Source of the DNA: Mycolicibacterium peregrinum
GTDB taxonomy: Bacteria > Actinomycetota > Actinomycetes > Mycobacteriales > Mycobacteriaceae
NCBI RefSeq assembly: GCF_001665785.1
Contig: NZ_LZSO01000039.1
Coordinates: forward strand, 1-64,000
DNA: 64,000 nucleotides
Reading direction: 5' to 3'
Shown: piece by piece, positions 8,655 through 16,900 of the stretch
Position numbering within the stretch: position 1 is the stretch's first letter
Layout: each line of letters starts with the position of its first letter
The notes under the pieces: generated by a model
What the model was told of the DNA's origin: nothing
What the model saw: the letters and a program-made list of their open reading frames with translations, nothing else
Database searches by the model: none
Position numbers and translations under genes: made by a program

Positions 8655-11600
8655 GTGAGCCTGGTCGAGGACGTCGCCTCGGCACCCGGAAACGGGCTCT
8701 CCGAAGCGCCGGCAGCACCAAGCCGTCGGCCGTTGCCGGCGACCCGATGGGTCGCGATCATCGCAGGGCTGGTGGGGTTCGTGGCCAGCGCGCTGATCCC
8801 GGTGTTACCGGTGGTGCAGACGACCGCGTCGCTGCAGTGGCCGCAGGACGGACACCTGGGCAATGTGACCGCGCCACTGATCGCATTGGCCCCGGAGTCG
8901 TTGGAAGCGTCGGTGCCCTGCAGCGTGTTTCGCGAGATGCCGGCCTCGGGCGGGGTGGTGCTGAGCACGACGCCGGCGGCCGGCAAGCAAGCGATGCTCA
9001 ACGGACTCTTCGTCACAGTCGGCACCCAACGGGTCGACGTGATCGCCCGCAATGTGGTGGTCCTCAGCGTTCCGCGCAGCCGGATGAGCGACCCACAGTG
9101 TCAGCGGCTGACGCTGTCCTCCTCGATTGCGGGTACCTTCGCCGCAGTCGACGGACTGAATGATCCGGCCTCCGGCGGGCCGTTGCGTGGCGGTTTCGGT
9201 GATCCGAACCTGCGGCCCCAGATCGTCGGGGTGTTCACCGACCTCAGCGGCCCCGCCCCGGCCGGACTGTCATTCGCCGCAACCATCGACACCCGATACA
9301 CCAGTTCCCCGTCGCCGCTGAAAACTGCTGCGATGGTCGCCGGCATCCTCGGCACGATTGTCGCGCTGTTGGCGCTGTGGCGACTTGACCGCCTCGACGG
9401 CCGGCGCGCGCAGCGCCTCATTCCGACCCGTTGGCGCACCTTCACCGCAGTGGACGCCACCGTCATCGTGGTATCGGTGTTCTGGTTTGTCGCCGGCGCC
9501 GGATCCTCCGATGACGGTTACCAATTCGGCATGGCCAACACCTCCAGTCATGCCGGCTACATGGCCAACTACTTCCGTTGGTACGGGAGCCCCGAAGATC
9601 CCTTCGGCTGGTACTACGAGCTGATCGCGGCGATGACCCACGTCAGTCATGCCAGTCTCTGGTTGCGTCTGCCGGACTTGGTCTGCGCGCTGGTGTGTTG
9701 GCTGCTGCTCTCCCGGGAAGTTCTGCCCCGGCTCGGACGGGCGGTGGTGCGAAACCGCGCCGCGGTGTGGGCGGCGGCGCTGGTGTTCATCGCAGCGTGG
9801 ATGCCGTTCAACAACGGGTTGCGGCCCGAAGGCCAGATCGCCACCGGCGCCCTCATCACCTATGTCCTTGTCGAGCGCGCCATTGCGACTCGCCGCGCCA
9901 CACCGGTCGGGCTGGCAATCGTAGTGGCCGCGTTCACCCTTGGCATCCAGCCCACCGGGATCATCGCCGTCGCGGTCCTGCTGGCCGGTGGTCGCCCGAT
10001 CGTGCGGATCATCGTCACTCGCGCGAAAGCGGTGGGGATCTGGCCGGTGCTGGCGCCCCTGACCGCGGCCGGGTTCGTGGTCCTCACGGTGATCTTCGCC
10101 GACCAAACCCTGGCAGCGGTACGGGAAGCCACCGCGGTGCGCACCGCGATCGGGCCCGCGCAGCCCTGGTACACCGAGAACCTGCGCTACTTCTACCTGT
10201 TCCTGCCCACGACCGACGCCGCCTTGTCCCGCCGCTTCGGGATCCTGATCACCATCGCGTGCCTGTTCGCCTCCATGCTGCTGTTGTTGCGCCGCAAGCG
10301 AATACCCGGAATCGCGGTCGGACCGGTGTGGCGATTGATGGGGGTCATCTTCGCCACCGTCTTCCTGCTGACGTTCGCCCCGACCAAGTGGATCCACCAT
10401 TTCGGGCTGTTCGCCGCCGCCGGCGCGGCGATGGCGGCAGTGGCCACCGTGCTCTTCGGCCCGACGGTGCTGCGTTCACGACGCAATCAGGCGGCGTTCG
10501 TGTCCATCGTGCTGTTGATCCTGGCCCTGTGTTTCGCCTCCACCAACGGGTTTTGGTACGTCTCCAGCTACGGGGTGCCGTTCAACGACAGCAGTCCGCA
10601 CTGGGGTCCGGTCACCGCGAGCGCGGTGTTCCTCTGGCTGTCTCTCGCGGCCGCGGGCTATGCCGGCTGGTTACACCTCGTCCCACCGCGACGACCTCCG
10701 GGGCGCCTGACCCGGGCACTGACCGCAGCACCGGTGCCCGTGGCGGCCGGGCTGATGGTGCTGGTGTGCACCGGATCGATGCTGACCGGTGCGCTCAAGC
10801 AGTACCCGAGCTACTCCAACGGCTGGGCCAACCTGCGCGAGTTGGCCGGCGGATGCGGGCTGGCCGACGATGTTCTCGTCGAACCCGACGCCAACGCCGG
10901 GTTCCTGGCACCGCTGCCCGGACCCGAGGGCCCGCTCGGCGCATTGGGCGGCACCGAGCCGATCGGTTTCGACCCGAACGGCCTGCCTGAACACACACTG
11001 GCAGAGGCTGTTTGGCAGAGCCAGTCGAGATCCGGAACCGATTACGACTGGGATGCGCCCACCGCACTGGATCAGCCCGGGGTCAACGGTTCCAGCGTCG
11101 TGTTGCCCTACGGTCTTGATCCCGCCCGCGTGCCGGTGGCCGGAAGCTTCACCGCCGGAGCTCAACAGGTCAGCACGCTGACCTCCGCGTGGTATCGGCT
11201 TCCGGCCGCCGACGACGCCCATCCGCTGGTGGTGATCACCGCGGCCGGCACCATCACCGGCGACAGCGTCCTCTCCGGGCACACCGCTGCCCAAACCGTC
11301 GCTCTGGAATACGGCACACTCGGCCCCGGCGGCACACCCGAACCCGGCGGAAGGCTCGTCCCCTACGACATCGGTCCGCAACCGGCCTGGCGTAACCTGC
11401 GTTTCCCGCGCGCCGCCATCCCCGCGGACGCCTCCTACGTCCGGATCGTCGCCGACGACCGCTCACTGGACCCGGGTGATTGGGTCGCCGTCACCCCGCC
11501 GCGGGTGCCTGAGCTCCGGTCGATGCAGGAATACCTCGGCTCCACGCAGCCGGTGTTACTGGATTGGGCTGTGGGACTGGTGTTTCCGTGCCAGCAGCCC

Positions 11601-11900
11601 ATGTTGCACGCGAACGGCGTCACGCAGATCCCCAACTATCGGATCTCACCGGACTACCCCGCGAAGATCGAGATGCCGGACACCTGGCAGTCCGGCGACA
11701 ACGGCGGCCCGTTGGGTATCACCGATCTGATGCTGCGGGCTCATGTCATGCCCACGTACCTGTCCCGGGACTGGGGCCGTGATTGGGGCTCCCTTCGCCA
11801 ATACACCCCCGTCGTCGATGCGTCCGAAGCCCATCTGCAGCTCGGAACTGCCACTCGCAGTGGGCTGTGGAGCCCCGGCGCGATCCGCATCGGCCCGTGA
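8655..11900 (+). CDS. EmbB-like arabinosyltransferase, stand-alone copy
   Basis: 1081 residues (EmbB is about 1100). GT-C glycosyltransferase with many N-terminal TM helices, the DDGY acidic motif near residue 284, FRWYGSPEDPFGWYYELIAAM and the C-terminal carbohydrate-binding module ending RSGLWSP...IRIGP. From memory the match is to EmbB rather than EmbA or EmbC: SYGVPFN, VLVEPDANAGF, LPYGLDPARVP, STQPVLLDWAVGL. Emb enzymes add arabinose from decaprenyl-phosphoryl-arabinose to arabinogalactan or lipoarabinomannan at the outer face of the membrane and are the ethambutol targets. The Met equivalent to EmbB M306 is kept (AAMTHVS). No embC or embA flanks it, so it is a paralog outside a normal embCAB cluster. 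GTG start with AAGGGA upstream. Confidence 0.93.
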   Translation: MSLVEDVASAPGNGLSEAPAAPSRRPLPATRWVAIIAGLVGFVASALIPVLPVVQTTASLQWPQDGHLGNVTAPLIALAPESLEASVPCSVFREMPASGGVVLSTTPAAGKQAMLNGLFVTVGTQRVDVIARNVVVLSVPRSRMSDPQCQRLTLSSSIAGTFAAVDGLNDPASGGPLRGGFGDPNLRPQIVGVFTDLSGPAPAGLSFAATIDTRYTSSPSPLKTAAMVAGILGTIVALLALWRLDRLDGRRAQRLIPTRWRTFTAVDATVIVVSVFWFVAGAGSSDDGYQFGMANTSSHAGYMANYFRWYGSPEDPFGWYYELIAAMTHVSHASLWLRLPDLVCALVCWLLLSREVLPRLGRAVVRNRAAVWAAALVFIAAWMPFNNGLRPEGQIATGALITYVLVERAIATRRATPVGLAIVVAAFTLGIQPTGIIAVAVLLAGGRPIVRIIVTRAKAVGIWPVLAPLTAAGFVVLTVIFADQTLAAVREATAVRTAIGPAQPWYTENLRYFYLFLPTTDAALSRRFGILITIACLFASMLLLLRRKRIPGIAVGPVWRLMGVIFATVFLLTFAPTKWIHHFGLFAAAGAAMAAVATVLFGPTVLRSRRNQAAFVSIVLLILALCFASTNGFWYVSSYGVPFNDSSPHWGPVTASAVFLWLSLAAAGYAGWLHLVPPRRPPGRLTRALTAAPVPVAAGLMVLVCTGSMLTGALKQYPSYSNGWANLRELAGGCGLADDVLVEPDANAGFLAPLPGPEGPLGALGGTEPIGFDPNGLPEHTLAEAVWQSQSRSGTDYDWDAPTALDQPGVNGSSVVLPYGLDPARVPVAGSFTAGAQQVSTLTSAWYRLPAADDAHPLVVITAAGTITGDSVLSGHTAAQTVALEYGTLGPGGTPEPGGRLVPYDIGPQPAWRNLRFPRAAIPADASYVRIVADDRSLDPGDWVAVTPPRVPELRSMQEYLGSTQPVLLDWAVGLVFPCQQPMLHANGVTQIPNYRISPDYPAKIEMPDTWQSGDNGGPLGITDLMLRAHVMPTYLSRDWGRDWGSLRQYTPVVDASEAHLQLGTATRSGLWSPGAIRIGP

Positions 11901-11966
11901 GCACTCTGCTGGCGCTACCGCGGCCGGGTAACAACAACTCCCCTGGTCAGGCGATAACGTGATCAA

Positions 11967-12482
11967 GTGGGTGATACGTACGACTCGGACCGCGACGACG
12001 TACCTGTCCGAGCGAAGCCCCTGTTGACCCGGGGACGCCTGGCCGTTTGTGCGCTTGTCCTGGTGATTGCCGGGTCCATCGGGTGGTGGGTCTTCGACAG
12101 CACGGTGCTGCGAGATCGTCGGTTGCAGAAAGATGCAGCGGTAATCCAGTGCATCGACACCATCCGGGACAGCATCCGCCAGGATTTGCGCTCCGGAGGC
12201 ACCAACGAAACCGACAGCAACACGATCGCCGATGGCGCACAGTTCAGCGCGGTACACGGCAAGCCAGGACCGCTGGTGTTCGACGATCAGGGCGTACCGG
12301 CAAGGCTCGGCAAGAAGCGCTCTTCAGTGCTGACCGACTGGCTGATCGTCGGCCACGTTTCCCTGGACAGCTCCCCGCCTTTCGGCAGCCAACTCGGTTC
12401 CGACAACGGCTTCAGCTGCTCGGTGATCGTGTTCGACGACAACACAATCCACGTCGGTAACAGGCAAGTGTTCCGGGCCTAG
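11967..12482 (+). CDS. single-TM protein of unknown function
   Basis: 171 residues from a GTG start 66 nt after the emb gene, same strand. A charged cytoplasmic N-terminus (GDTYDSDRDDVPVRAKPLLTR) precedes one TM helix at about residues 28-47 (LAVCALVLVIAGSIGWWVF), then an extracytoplasmic domain with three Cys (VIQCIDT, GFSCSVI) that could form a disulfide. I do not recognise the family. It may be co-transcribed with emb, with a periplasmic role. Confidence 0.65.
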   Translation: MGDTYDSDRDDVPVRAKPLLTRGRLAVCALVLVIAGSIGWWVFDSTVLRDRRLQKDAAVIQCIDTIRDSIRQDLRSGGTNETDSNTIADGAQFSAVHGKPGPLVFDDQGVPARLGKKRSSVLTDWLIVGHVSLDSSPPFGSQLGSDNGFSCSVIVFDDNTIHVGNRQVFRA

Positions 12483-12813
12483 GACGGAACGCAAATTGGC
12501 ACCTGGCCAACTACCATGACGGCGGGTGCACAAGGCCGCACGCCGGTCAACCACACCCCCTCAGAGCACACCGATACAGCGCCATCTCCGGTACCAAGCA
12601 CACGAGCCGGTGGCGCGGGACTGTCAGTTGAACGGTGGATCTGACTTGGCATTGGTTGGTTGCCAGTCGGAGTGATCCGTCCGTTGAAGGCGATCGCGAA
12701 CGCGTTGAATGCCGCCCCAGTGGTCAAAAGCACTACCGTGAGCGCACTTTCAATCGGACGGTGGTACGCAGTAGAGACAGGTATTCGCCGAAAAGGAACA
12801 TTGACCCGTGGTG
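12483..12813. other. intergenic spacer without a supported gene
   Basis: 331 nt between the single-TM protein and the small frame behind the copper ATPase. Open frames cross it on both strands, but none has a convincing ribosome site or protein-like composition. No operator or hairpin stands out. Confidence 0.5.
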
Positions 12814-12954
12814 TCATTCGACGTGTGAAACGATGCGTTCGACGATCGCCGCAGTATCGATTCCGTTGGGCCAGTAGCCGAACACGTGCAGTGTCTGCTG
12901 CAGGGCGGGATCGCCATGCCAATCATCCGTACTGCGGCGAAGGCGCCGAAGCAC
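12814..12954 (-). CDS. putative 46-residue protein overlapping the copper ATPase end
   Basis: A GTG at 12954 lies inside the last codons of the copper ATPase gene in another frame and opens a 46-residue frame. It reads RLRRSTDDWHGDPALQ then a helical segment TLHVFGYWPNGIDTAAIVER and ends SHVE. Its composition (Trp, Tyr, balanced charge, amphipathic helix) is protein-like, unlike most shadow frames here. Translational coupling to the ATPase by overlap is plausible. No family is recognised. An alternative is that this is the old C-terminus of the ATPase, separated by a frameshift. Confidence 0.4.
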   Translation of the reverse strand: MLRRLRRSTDDWHGDPALQQTLHVFGYWPNGIDTAAIVERIVSHVE

Positions 12955-15238
12955 GCCGCGGGTCTAGATTCGCAGTGCTGTCAGCTTGGGAGCGAAAGTT
13001 TCGCAGCCGCAGGCTGTTGCTCACGACGAAGACGCTCGAAAACGCCATCGCCGCGCCAGCAAGCATCGGGTTGAGCAGCCCGAGCGCCGCCAGTGGGATC
13101 GCGGCGACGTTGTAGGCGAACGCCCAGAACAAGTTGACCTTGATTGTCGACAACGTCTTGCGTGCCAACCGGATCGCGTCGGCGGCCGATCGGAGGTCGC
13201 CACGCACCAAAGTCAGGTCGGCCGCCTCGATCGCGGCGTCGGTTCCGGTGCCCATCGCGAGGCCGAGATCTGCTTGCGCAAGTGCGGCGGCGTCGTTGAC
13301 GCCGTCGCCGACCATGGCGACGACCTTGCCCTCGCCTTGCAGTCGGCTCACAACATCGGCCTTATCCCGTGGCAGGACTTCGGCAATGACCTGCTCGATC
13401 CCGACCTGCTCGGCGACCTGCTCGGCGACAGTTCGGTTGTCACCGGTCAACAAAACTGGAGTCAATCCCAGTGCCTTGATCTGGCCGATAGCTTCTTCGC
13501 TGGTGCCCTTGACTGCGTCTGCGACCACCAGCACGCCACGGGCGACTCCGTCCCAGGCCGCCACAACCGCGGTCTGACCGGCCTGCTCGGCGGCGTCCTT
13601 GGCGGCAGCCAGGTCGGCGTTCATCGTGATTGCCCAGTCCTCGAGCAATGACGCTCGTCCCACGACGACGAGGTGCCCGTCGACGATGCCCTGCACGCCC
13701 CGGCCTTCGACGTTTTTGAAAGACTCCGGGATGGGTAGAGCGCCAACTCGCTCTGCTGCGCCTTTGGCGATCGCCTGAGCGATCGGGTGTTCGGATGCCT
13801 CCTCAACGGCTCCGGCGAGCCGTAGTACTTCGTTCTCGCTGGTGTCGGCATTGGTCGTGACTTCGAGCAGCGTCATCTTCCCGGTGGTGACGGTTCCGGT
13901 CTTGTCGAGGACGATGGTGTCGATCTTGCGGGTCGATTCGAGCACCTCTGGGCCCTTGATCAGAATGCCGAGCTGAGCGCCGCGGCCGGTCCCGACCAAC
14001 AGTGCAGTCGGGGTCGCCAAGCCGAGTGCGCAAGGGCACGCGATGATCAGCACTGCTACGGCGGCGGTGAACGCGGCCGACATTCCGAACCCGCCGCCCA
14101 GCCACACCGCGAGGGTGGCAACGGCGATGCCGATTACGATCGGCACAAAGACGCCGGAGATCTTGTCAGCTAGGCGCTGGACCTCTGCCTTGCCGGATTG
14201 AGCGTCCTCGACCAGCTTGGCCATCTGTGCGAGCTGTGTGTCCGATCCGACCCGGGTGGCACGGACGACGAGGCGTCCGCCGGCGTTGACGGTCGCGCCG
14301 ACGACGGTGTCACCTTCGCTGACTTCGACCGGCACCGATTCACCGGTCAGCATTGATGCGTCGACCGCAGACGTGCCGTCGACGACGACGCCGTCGGTGG
14401 CGATCTTCTCGCCTGGCCGCACGATGAACTCGTCGCCGACTGCCAGGTCCTCGGTCGGGATCCGGCTCTCTACGCCATTGCGCAGTACCGCAACGTCTTT
14501 GGCGCCCAGCTCCAGAAGTGCCCGCATGGCCGCCCCGGCGTGGCGCTTGGATCGCTTCTCGAAGTAGCGTCCGGCCAGGACGAACGTGGTGACGCCGGCG
14601 GCGACCTCCAGATAGATATTGGCGGAGCCGTCCCCAGGGGCAATGGTGAACTCGAACGCGTGCGTCATTCCGGGTACCCCAGCGGTGCCGAAGAAAAGCG
14701 CATACAGCGACCACAGGAAGGCCGCGGAGGTGCCAACCGAGATGAGTGTGTCCATCGTCGCGGCACCGTGCCGGAGGTTGGCGAACGCAGCCTTGTGGAA
14801 TGGCCATGCGGCCCACACGATCACCGGTGCGGCGAGCACCAACGACGCCCACTGCCAGTAGGTGAACTGCAGCGTCGGAGCCATCGCGAGAACGATGACC
14901 GGCAATGACAACACGACCGAACCGATGAGGCGGTTGCGGAGGCTCACCAACTCCGGGTCCTCGCCCACCTCGCCAGCATCAGACGCTGACTTCTTGTCGA
15001 CCGGCAGAGCGGCGCCGTAACCGGTCTTCTCGATCTCGGCGATCAGGATCTTGGTGTCGAATCCGGGCGGGATACTGACGCGAGCCTTCTCGGTTGCATA
15101 GTTCACCGTCGCTGAGACCCCGTCGAACTTATTGAGCTTCTTCTCGATTCGCATGGCGCATGACGCACACGTCATGCCGCTGATGTCGAGTTCGACACTG
15201 TCTGCGTGCGCCGCCGGGTGAGCGGACGAGGTAGTCAT
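12923..15238 (-). CDS. copA: copper-exporting P1B-type ATPase
   Basis: 771 residues. One N-terminal HMA domain with GMTCASC (residues 21-27), eight TM helices, the actuator TGES, the CPC metal site in TM6 (about 401-403), the phosphorylation site DKTGT (about 443), SEHPIA in the nucleotide domain, and GDGVNDAAAL in the hinge. The TM7/8 residues FAYN and MAFSSVFVVSNS are the Cu(I)-specific P1B-1 pattern. It pumps Cu(I) out of the cytosol using ATP. It is the last main gene of the copZ - Cu-binding protein - ATPase operon under two CsoR-type operators. Related mycobacterial names are ctpA/ctpB/ctpV; orthology is not settled. Confidence 0.95.
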   Translation of the reverse strand: MTTSSAHPAAHADSVELDISGMTCASCAMRIEKKLNKFDGVSATVNYATEKARVSIPPGFDTKILIAEIEKTGYGAALPVDKKSASDAGEVGEDPELVSLRNRLIGSVVLSLPVIVLAMAPTLQFTYWQWASLVLAAPVIVWAAWPFHKAAFANLRHGAATMDTLISVGTSAAFLWSLYALFFGTAGVPGMTHAFEFTIAPGDGSANIYLEVAAGVTTFVLAGRYFEKRSKRHAGAAMRALLELGAKDVAVLRNGVESRIPTEDLAVGDEFIVRPGEKIATDGVVVDGTSAVDASMLTGESVPVEVSEGDTVVGATVNAGGRLVVRATRVGSDTQLAQMAKLVEDAQSGKAEVQRLADKISGVFVPIVIGIAVATLAVWLGGGFGMSAAFTAAVAVLIIACPCALGLATPTALLVGTGRGAQLGILIKGPEVLESTRKIDTIVLDKTGTVTTGKMTLLEVTTNADTSENEVLRLAGAVEEASEHPIAQAIAKGAAERVGALPIPESFKNVEGRGVQGIVDGHLVVVGRASLLEDWAITMNADLAAAKDAAEQAGQTAVVAAWDGVARGVLVVADAVKGTSEEAIGQIKALGLTPVLLTGDNRTVAEQVAEQVGIEQVIAEVLPRDKADVVSRLQGEGKVVAMVGDGVNDAAALAQADLGLAMGTGTDAAIEAADLTLVRGDLRSAADAIRLARKTLSTIKVNLFWAFAYNVAAIPLAALGLLNPMLAGAAMAFSSVFVVSNSLRLRNFRSQADSTANLDPRRASAPSPQYG

Positions 15239-15264
15239 GTGATCAGTCCTTCCATCGCTGTCAG

Positions 15265-16221
15265 TCAGTGACCGGCGCCGGTGTGTCCGTACTCGGGCGA
15301 GTCGGCGTTGCCGGAGGCGGCTGCCCGCGCGGTGACCGCGAACTCTGCGGTGTGGACCCGTCCGTCCACCTTGAAGTCCAGGTACAGCAGGTAAGTGCCG
15401 TCGGTTGGCGCGGCAGCCATGAACTCAATGTCGGGGCCCGGCTGGGTGATTCCGTCGCCCGGCTCACCCATCGGGTGCACGTGCAGATAACCGAGGTCAC
15501 CGGTGCGAAGCGCCACAAGATGCCCGTAAGCACCAAGATATGGCTCCAAGGTCTGGACCGGCCGTCCTGCGCGTGTGACGGTGAACGTCAGGGTGGAACT
15601 TGCGCCAACGCCGAGAGATCCGTCGAGAGTGACGGTGAAATCGCCGACCGTGGCGACGGCGGATTCCGCCGGCAGTGGCCGCGGGACCAGATTTCCGGCG
15701 ACTGACGTGGTTGAGGTCAGTGTCACGTTGCTGCCGAGGTCGGTGGGAACGGCGTCGGCGAAGACCCGGTAGGAGCCCGCCGCATCCCACCGCCACGGCA
15801 TGGACCACCGGCCATCACCGTCGTTGTTGGGATGCACGTGCCGGAACTCGGCGCCGTCGGTACGGACGACGATCAGGTGGAGGTCCTTGTCGTGGGCAGT
15901 GTCGTACTCGGTGAGCGCAACGCCGCCAGGACCGGTCAATCGGAACGACAGCGTGCCGTCCGCTCCGACGACGTCGGGTGCTGACACGTCGCGGATCTGA
16001 TACCCGCTACGTTCGATCGACAGACCCGGCATCTCAGTCGATGAGGCTGATCCGTTGTGGCCGTTGTGGAGTGCTCCGTGATCCATTTGTGTTGCCTCCG
16101 TTTGTCTTTTCCACGACGCGGATGCGTCTGCGGGGATGAATGCGCGGGCCCCGGCGAAGCCGGCGCCGAAGATCGCAACCAGAGCTGCGACGTACAACCC
16201 GAGCCTTGACGGTGCGCGCAT
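15265..16221 (-). CDS. membrane-anchored His/Met-rich protein of the copper operon
   Basis: 318 residues from the ATG at 16221, 1 nt after the copZ stop; an upstream extension of the frame overlaps copZ and is rejected. One N-terminal TM helix (about residues 5-28) is followed by a His/Met-rich linker (MDHGALHNGHNGS). Two beta-rich domains each carry the pattern LVxLRT/LIVVRTDG...HVHP (HKDLHL, FRHVHP and YGHLVAL, LHVHP). The end is again His-rich (YGHTGAGH). The duplicated HxH/HVHP motifs suggest copper or other soft-metal binding on the outer face of the membrane. Similar genes lie between copZ and copA in other actinobacteria; the biochemical role is not established. Confidence 0.8.
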   Translation of the reverse strand: MRAPSRLGLYVAALVAIFGAGFAGARAFIPADASASWKRQTEATQMDHGALHNGHNGSASSTEMPGLSIERSGYQIRDVSAPDVVGADGTLSFRLTGPGGVALTEYDTAHDKDLHLIVVRTDGAEFRHVHPNNDGDGRWSMPWRWDAAGSYRVFADAVPTDLGSNVTLTSTTSVAGNLVPRPLPAESAVATVGDFTVTLDGSLGVGASSTLTFTVTRAGRPVQTLEPYLGAYGHLVALRTGDLGYLHVHPMGEPGDGITQPGPDIEFMAAAPTDGTYLLYLDFKVDGRVHTAEFAVTARAAASGNADSPEYGHTGAGH

Positions 16222-16222
16222 G

Positions 16223-16432
16223 TCAGGCGCGCACTCCGCTGTATCCGGCTTCCTCGACGGCAGCCAAGACCGCGGCGTCGTCAAGTTCGCCCGCGCTGGC
16301 CACCGTGAGTCTGCCGGTCGTTGCGGAAACGTCGATCCGCTCAACGCCGGCCACCTGGCTGACTTCCCGGGTGATCGCTCCCTCGCAATGGCCACAAGTC
16401 ATCCCGGTCACCTGGTACGTGGTCGTAGTCAT
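16223..16432 (-). CDS. copZ: CopZ-like heavy-metal-associated copper chaperone
   Basis: 69 residues from the ATG at 16432, which has AAGGGA upstream; longer starts would run through the operators. A single HMA domain: TTTYQVTGMTCGHCEGAITREV with Cu(I) ligands in MTCGHC, and the C-terminal AVEEAGYSG. It binds Cu(I) in the cytosol and hands it to the P1B ATPase encoded two genes downstream. It is the first gene of the operon, immediately behind the double CsoR-type operator. Confidence 0.93.
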   Translation of the reverse strand: MTTTTYQVTGMTCGHCEGAITREVSQVAGVERIDVSATTGRLTVASAGELDDAAVLAAVEEAGYSGVRA

Positions 16433-16462
16433 CGAATTCCCTTCGTGTTCATGTACATCCGT

Positions 16463-16479
16463 ATACCCCCTAGGGGTAT
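16463..16479. promoter_or_regulatory. CsoR-type operator, copZ-proximal copy
   Basis: ATACCCC-CTA-GGGGTAT, perfect 7-bp arms, 31 nt upstream of the copZ start. It fits the ATACCC-N5-GGGTAT pattern of CsoR/RicR-type repressors. Confidence 0.85.
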
Positions 16480-16496
16480 CTAATCCAGCACCCACC

Positions 16497-16513
16497 ATAC
16501 CCCCCGAGGGTAT
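16497..16513. promoter_or_regulatory. CsoR-type operator, copZ-distal copy
   Basis: ATACCCC-CCG-AGGGTAT, 34 bp centre-to-centre from the proximal copy, about three helical turns. One arm mismatch. The pair probably gives tight, cooperative repression of the copper operon. Confidence 0.8.
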
Positions 16514-16640
16514 TTCGTCAAGTGCGCGCGGCTGAGGCAATGGACGTACCGTGCGACATGACGTTCGGTTATCGGCCCTCGCGGATTACCCCGTCACAGA
16601 AGAGCTGAGGAGCATCGCGTTTCAAGCGGATGGCCGTTGT

Positions 16641-16715
16641 AACCCGCCCTTGGCAAAAACAGACGATGACCCGCGCCCCGGCCGTGAGTCACGGCCGGGG
16701 CGTCCAAGGCGGGTT
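16641..16715. repeat. nested inverted repeat between copper operon and mmpL
   Basis: An outer pair (AACCCGCCcTTGG at 16641-16653 and CCAAGGCGGGTT at 16704-16715, one bulged C) encloses a perfect 13-bp inner palindrome, GCCCCGGCCGTGA / TCACGGCCGGGGC at 16675-16701 with a single central base. It could act as a terminator-like or cruciform structure for the mmpL transcript arriving from the right. No gene is supported between 16514 and 16900. Confidence 0.6.
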
Positions 16716-16900
16716 GGCTCGCAATTGCCCCGGCGTCACACAGATCCGCCGCTGCAAGCGCACCCCGGTCGATGGCTCCAGGCACGCCATCTCCTCTGTA
16801 AGCCCCAGTGCCCCAGATGAATTCCGCTCGTGTCAGGAACCTGAACCGCTGGCTGACCGGCCCGGGCGTTCAGGTGTCCTGGGCGGAACCGGGGACGAAC

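Noticed and set aside
8805..9052. Upstream extension of the TetR frame at 8006
   Set aside because: It would overlap the emb gene by hundreds of bases and has no TetR-like sequence before the GTG starts.
12479..12922. 147-residue frame on the - strand
   Set aside because: No ribosome site, no recognisable domain and Arg/Pro/Thr-biased ends; the small frame at 12814-12954 is more protein-like.
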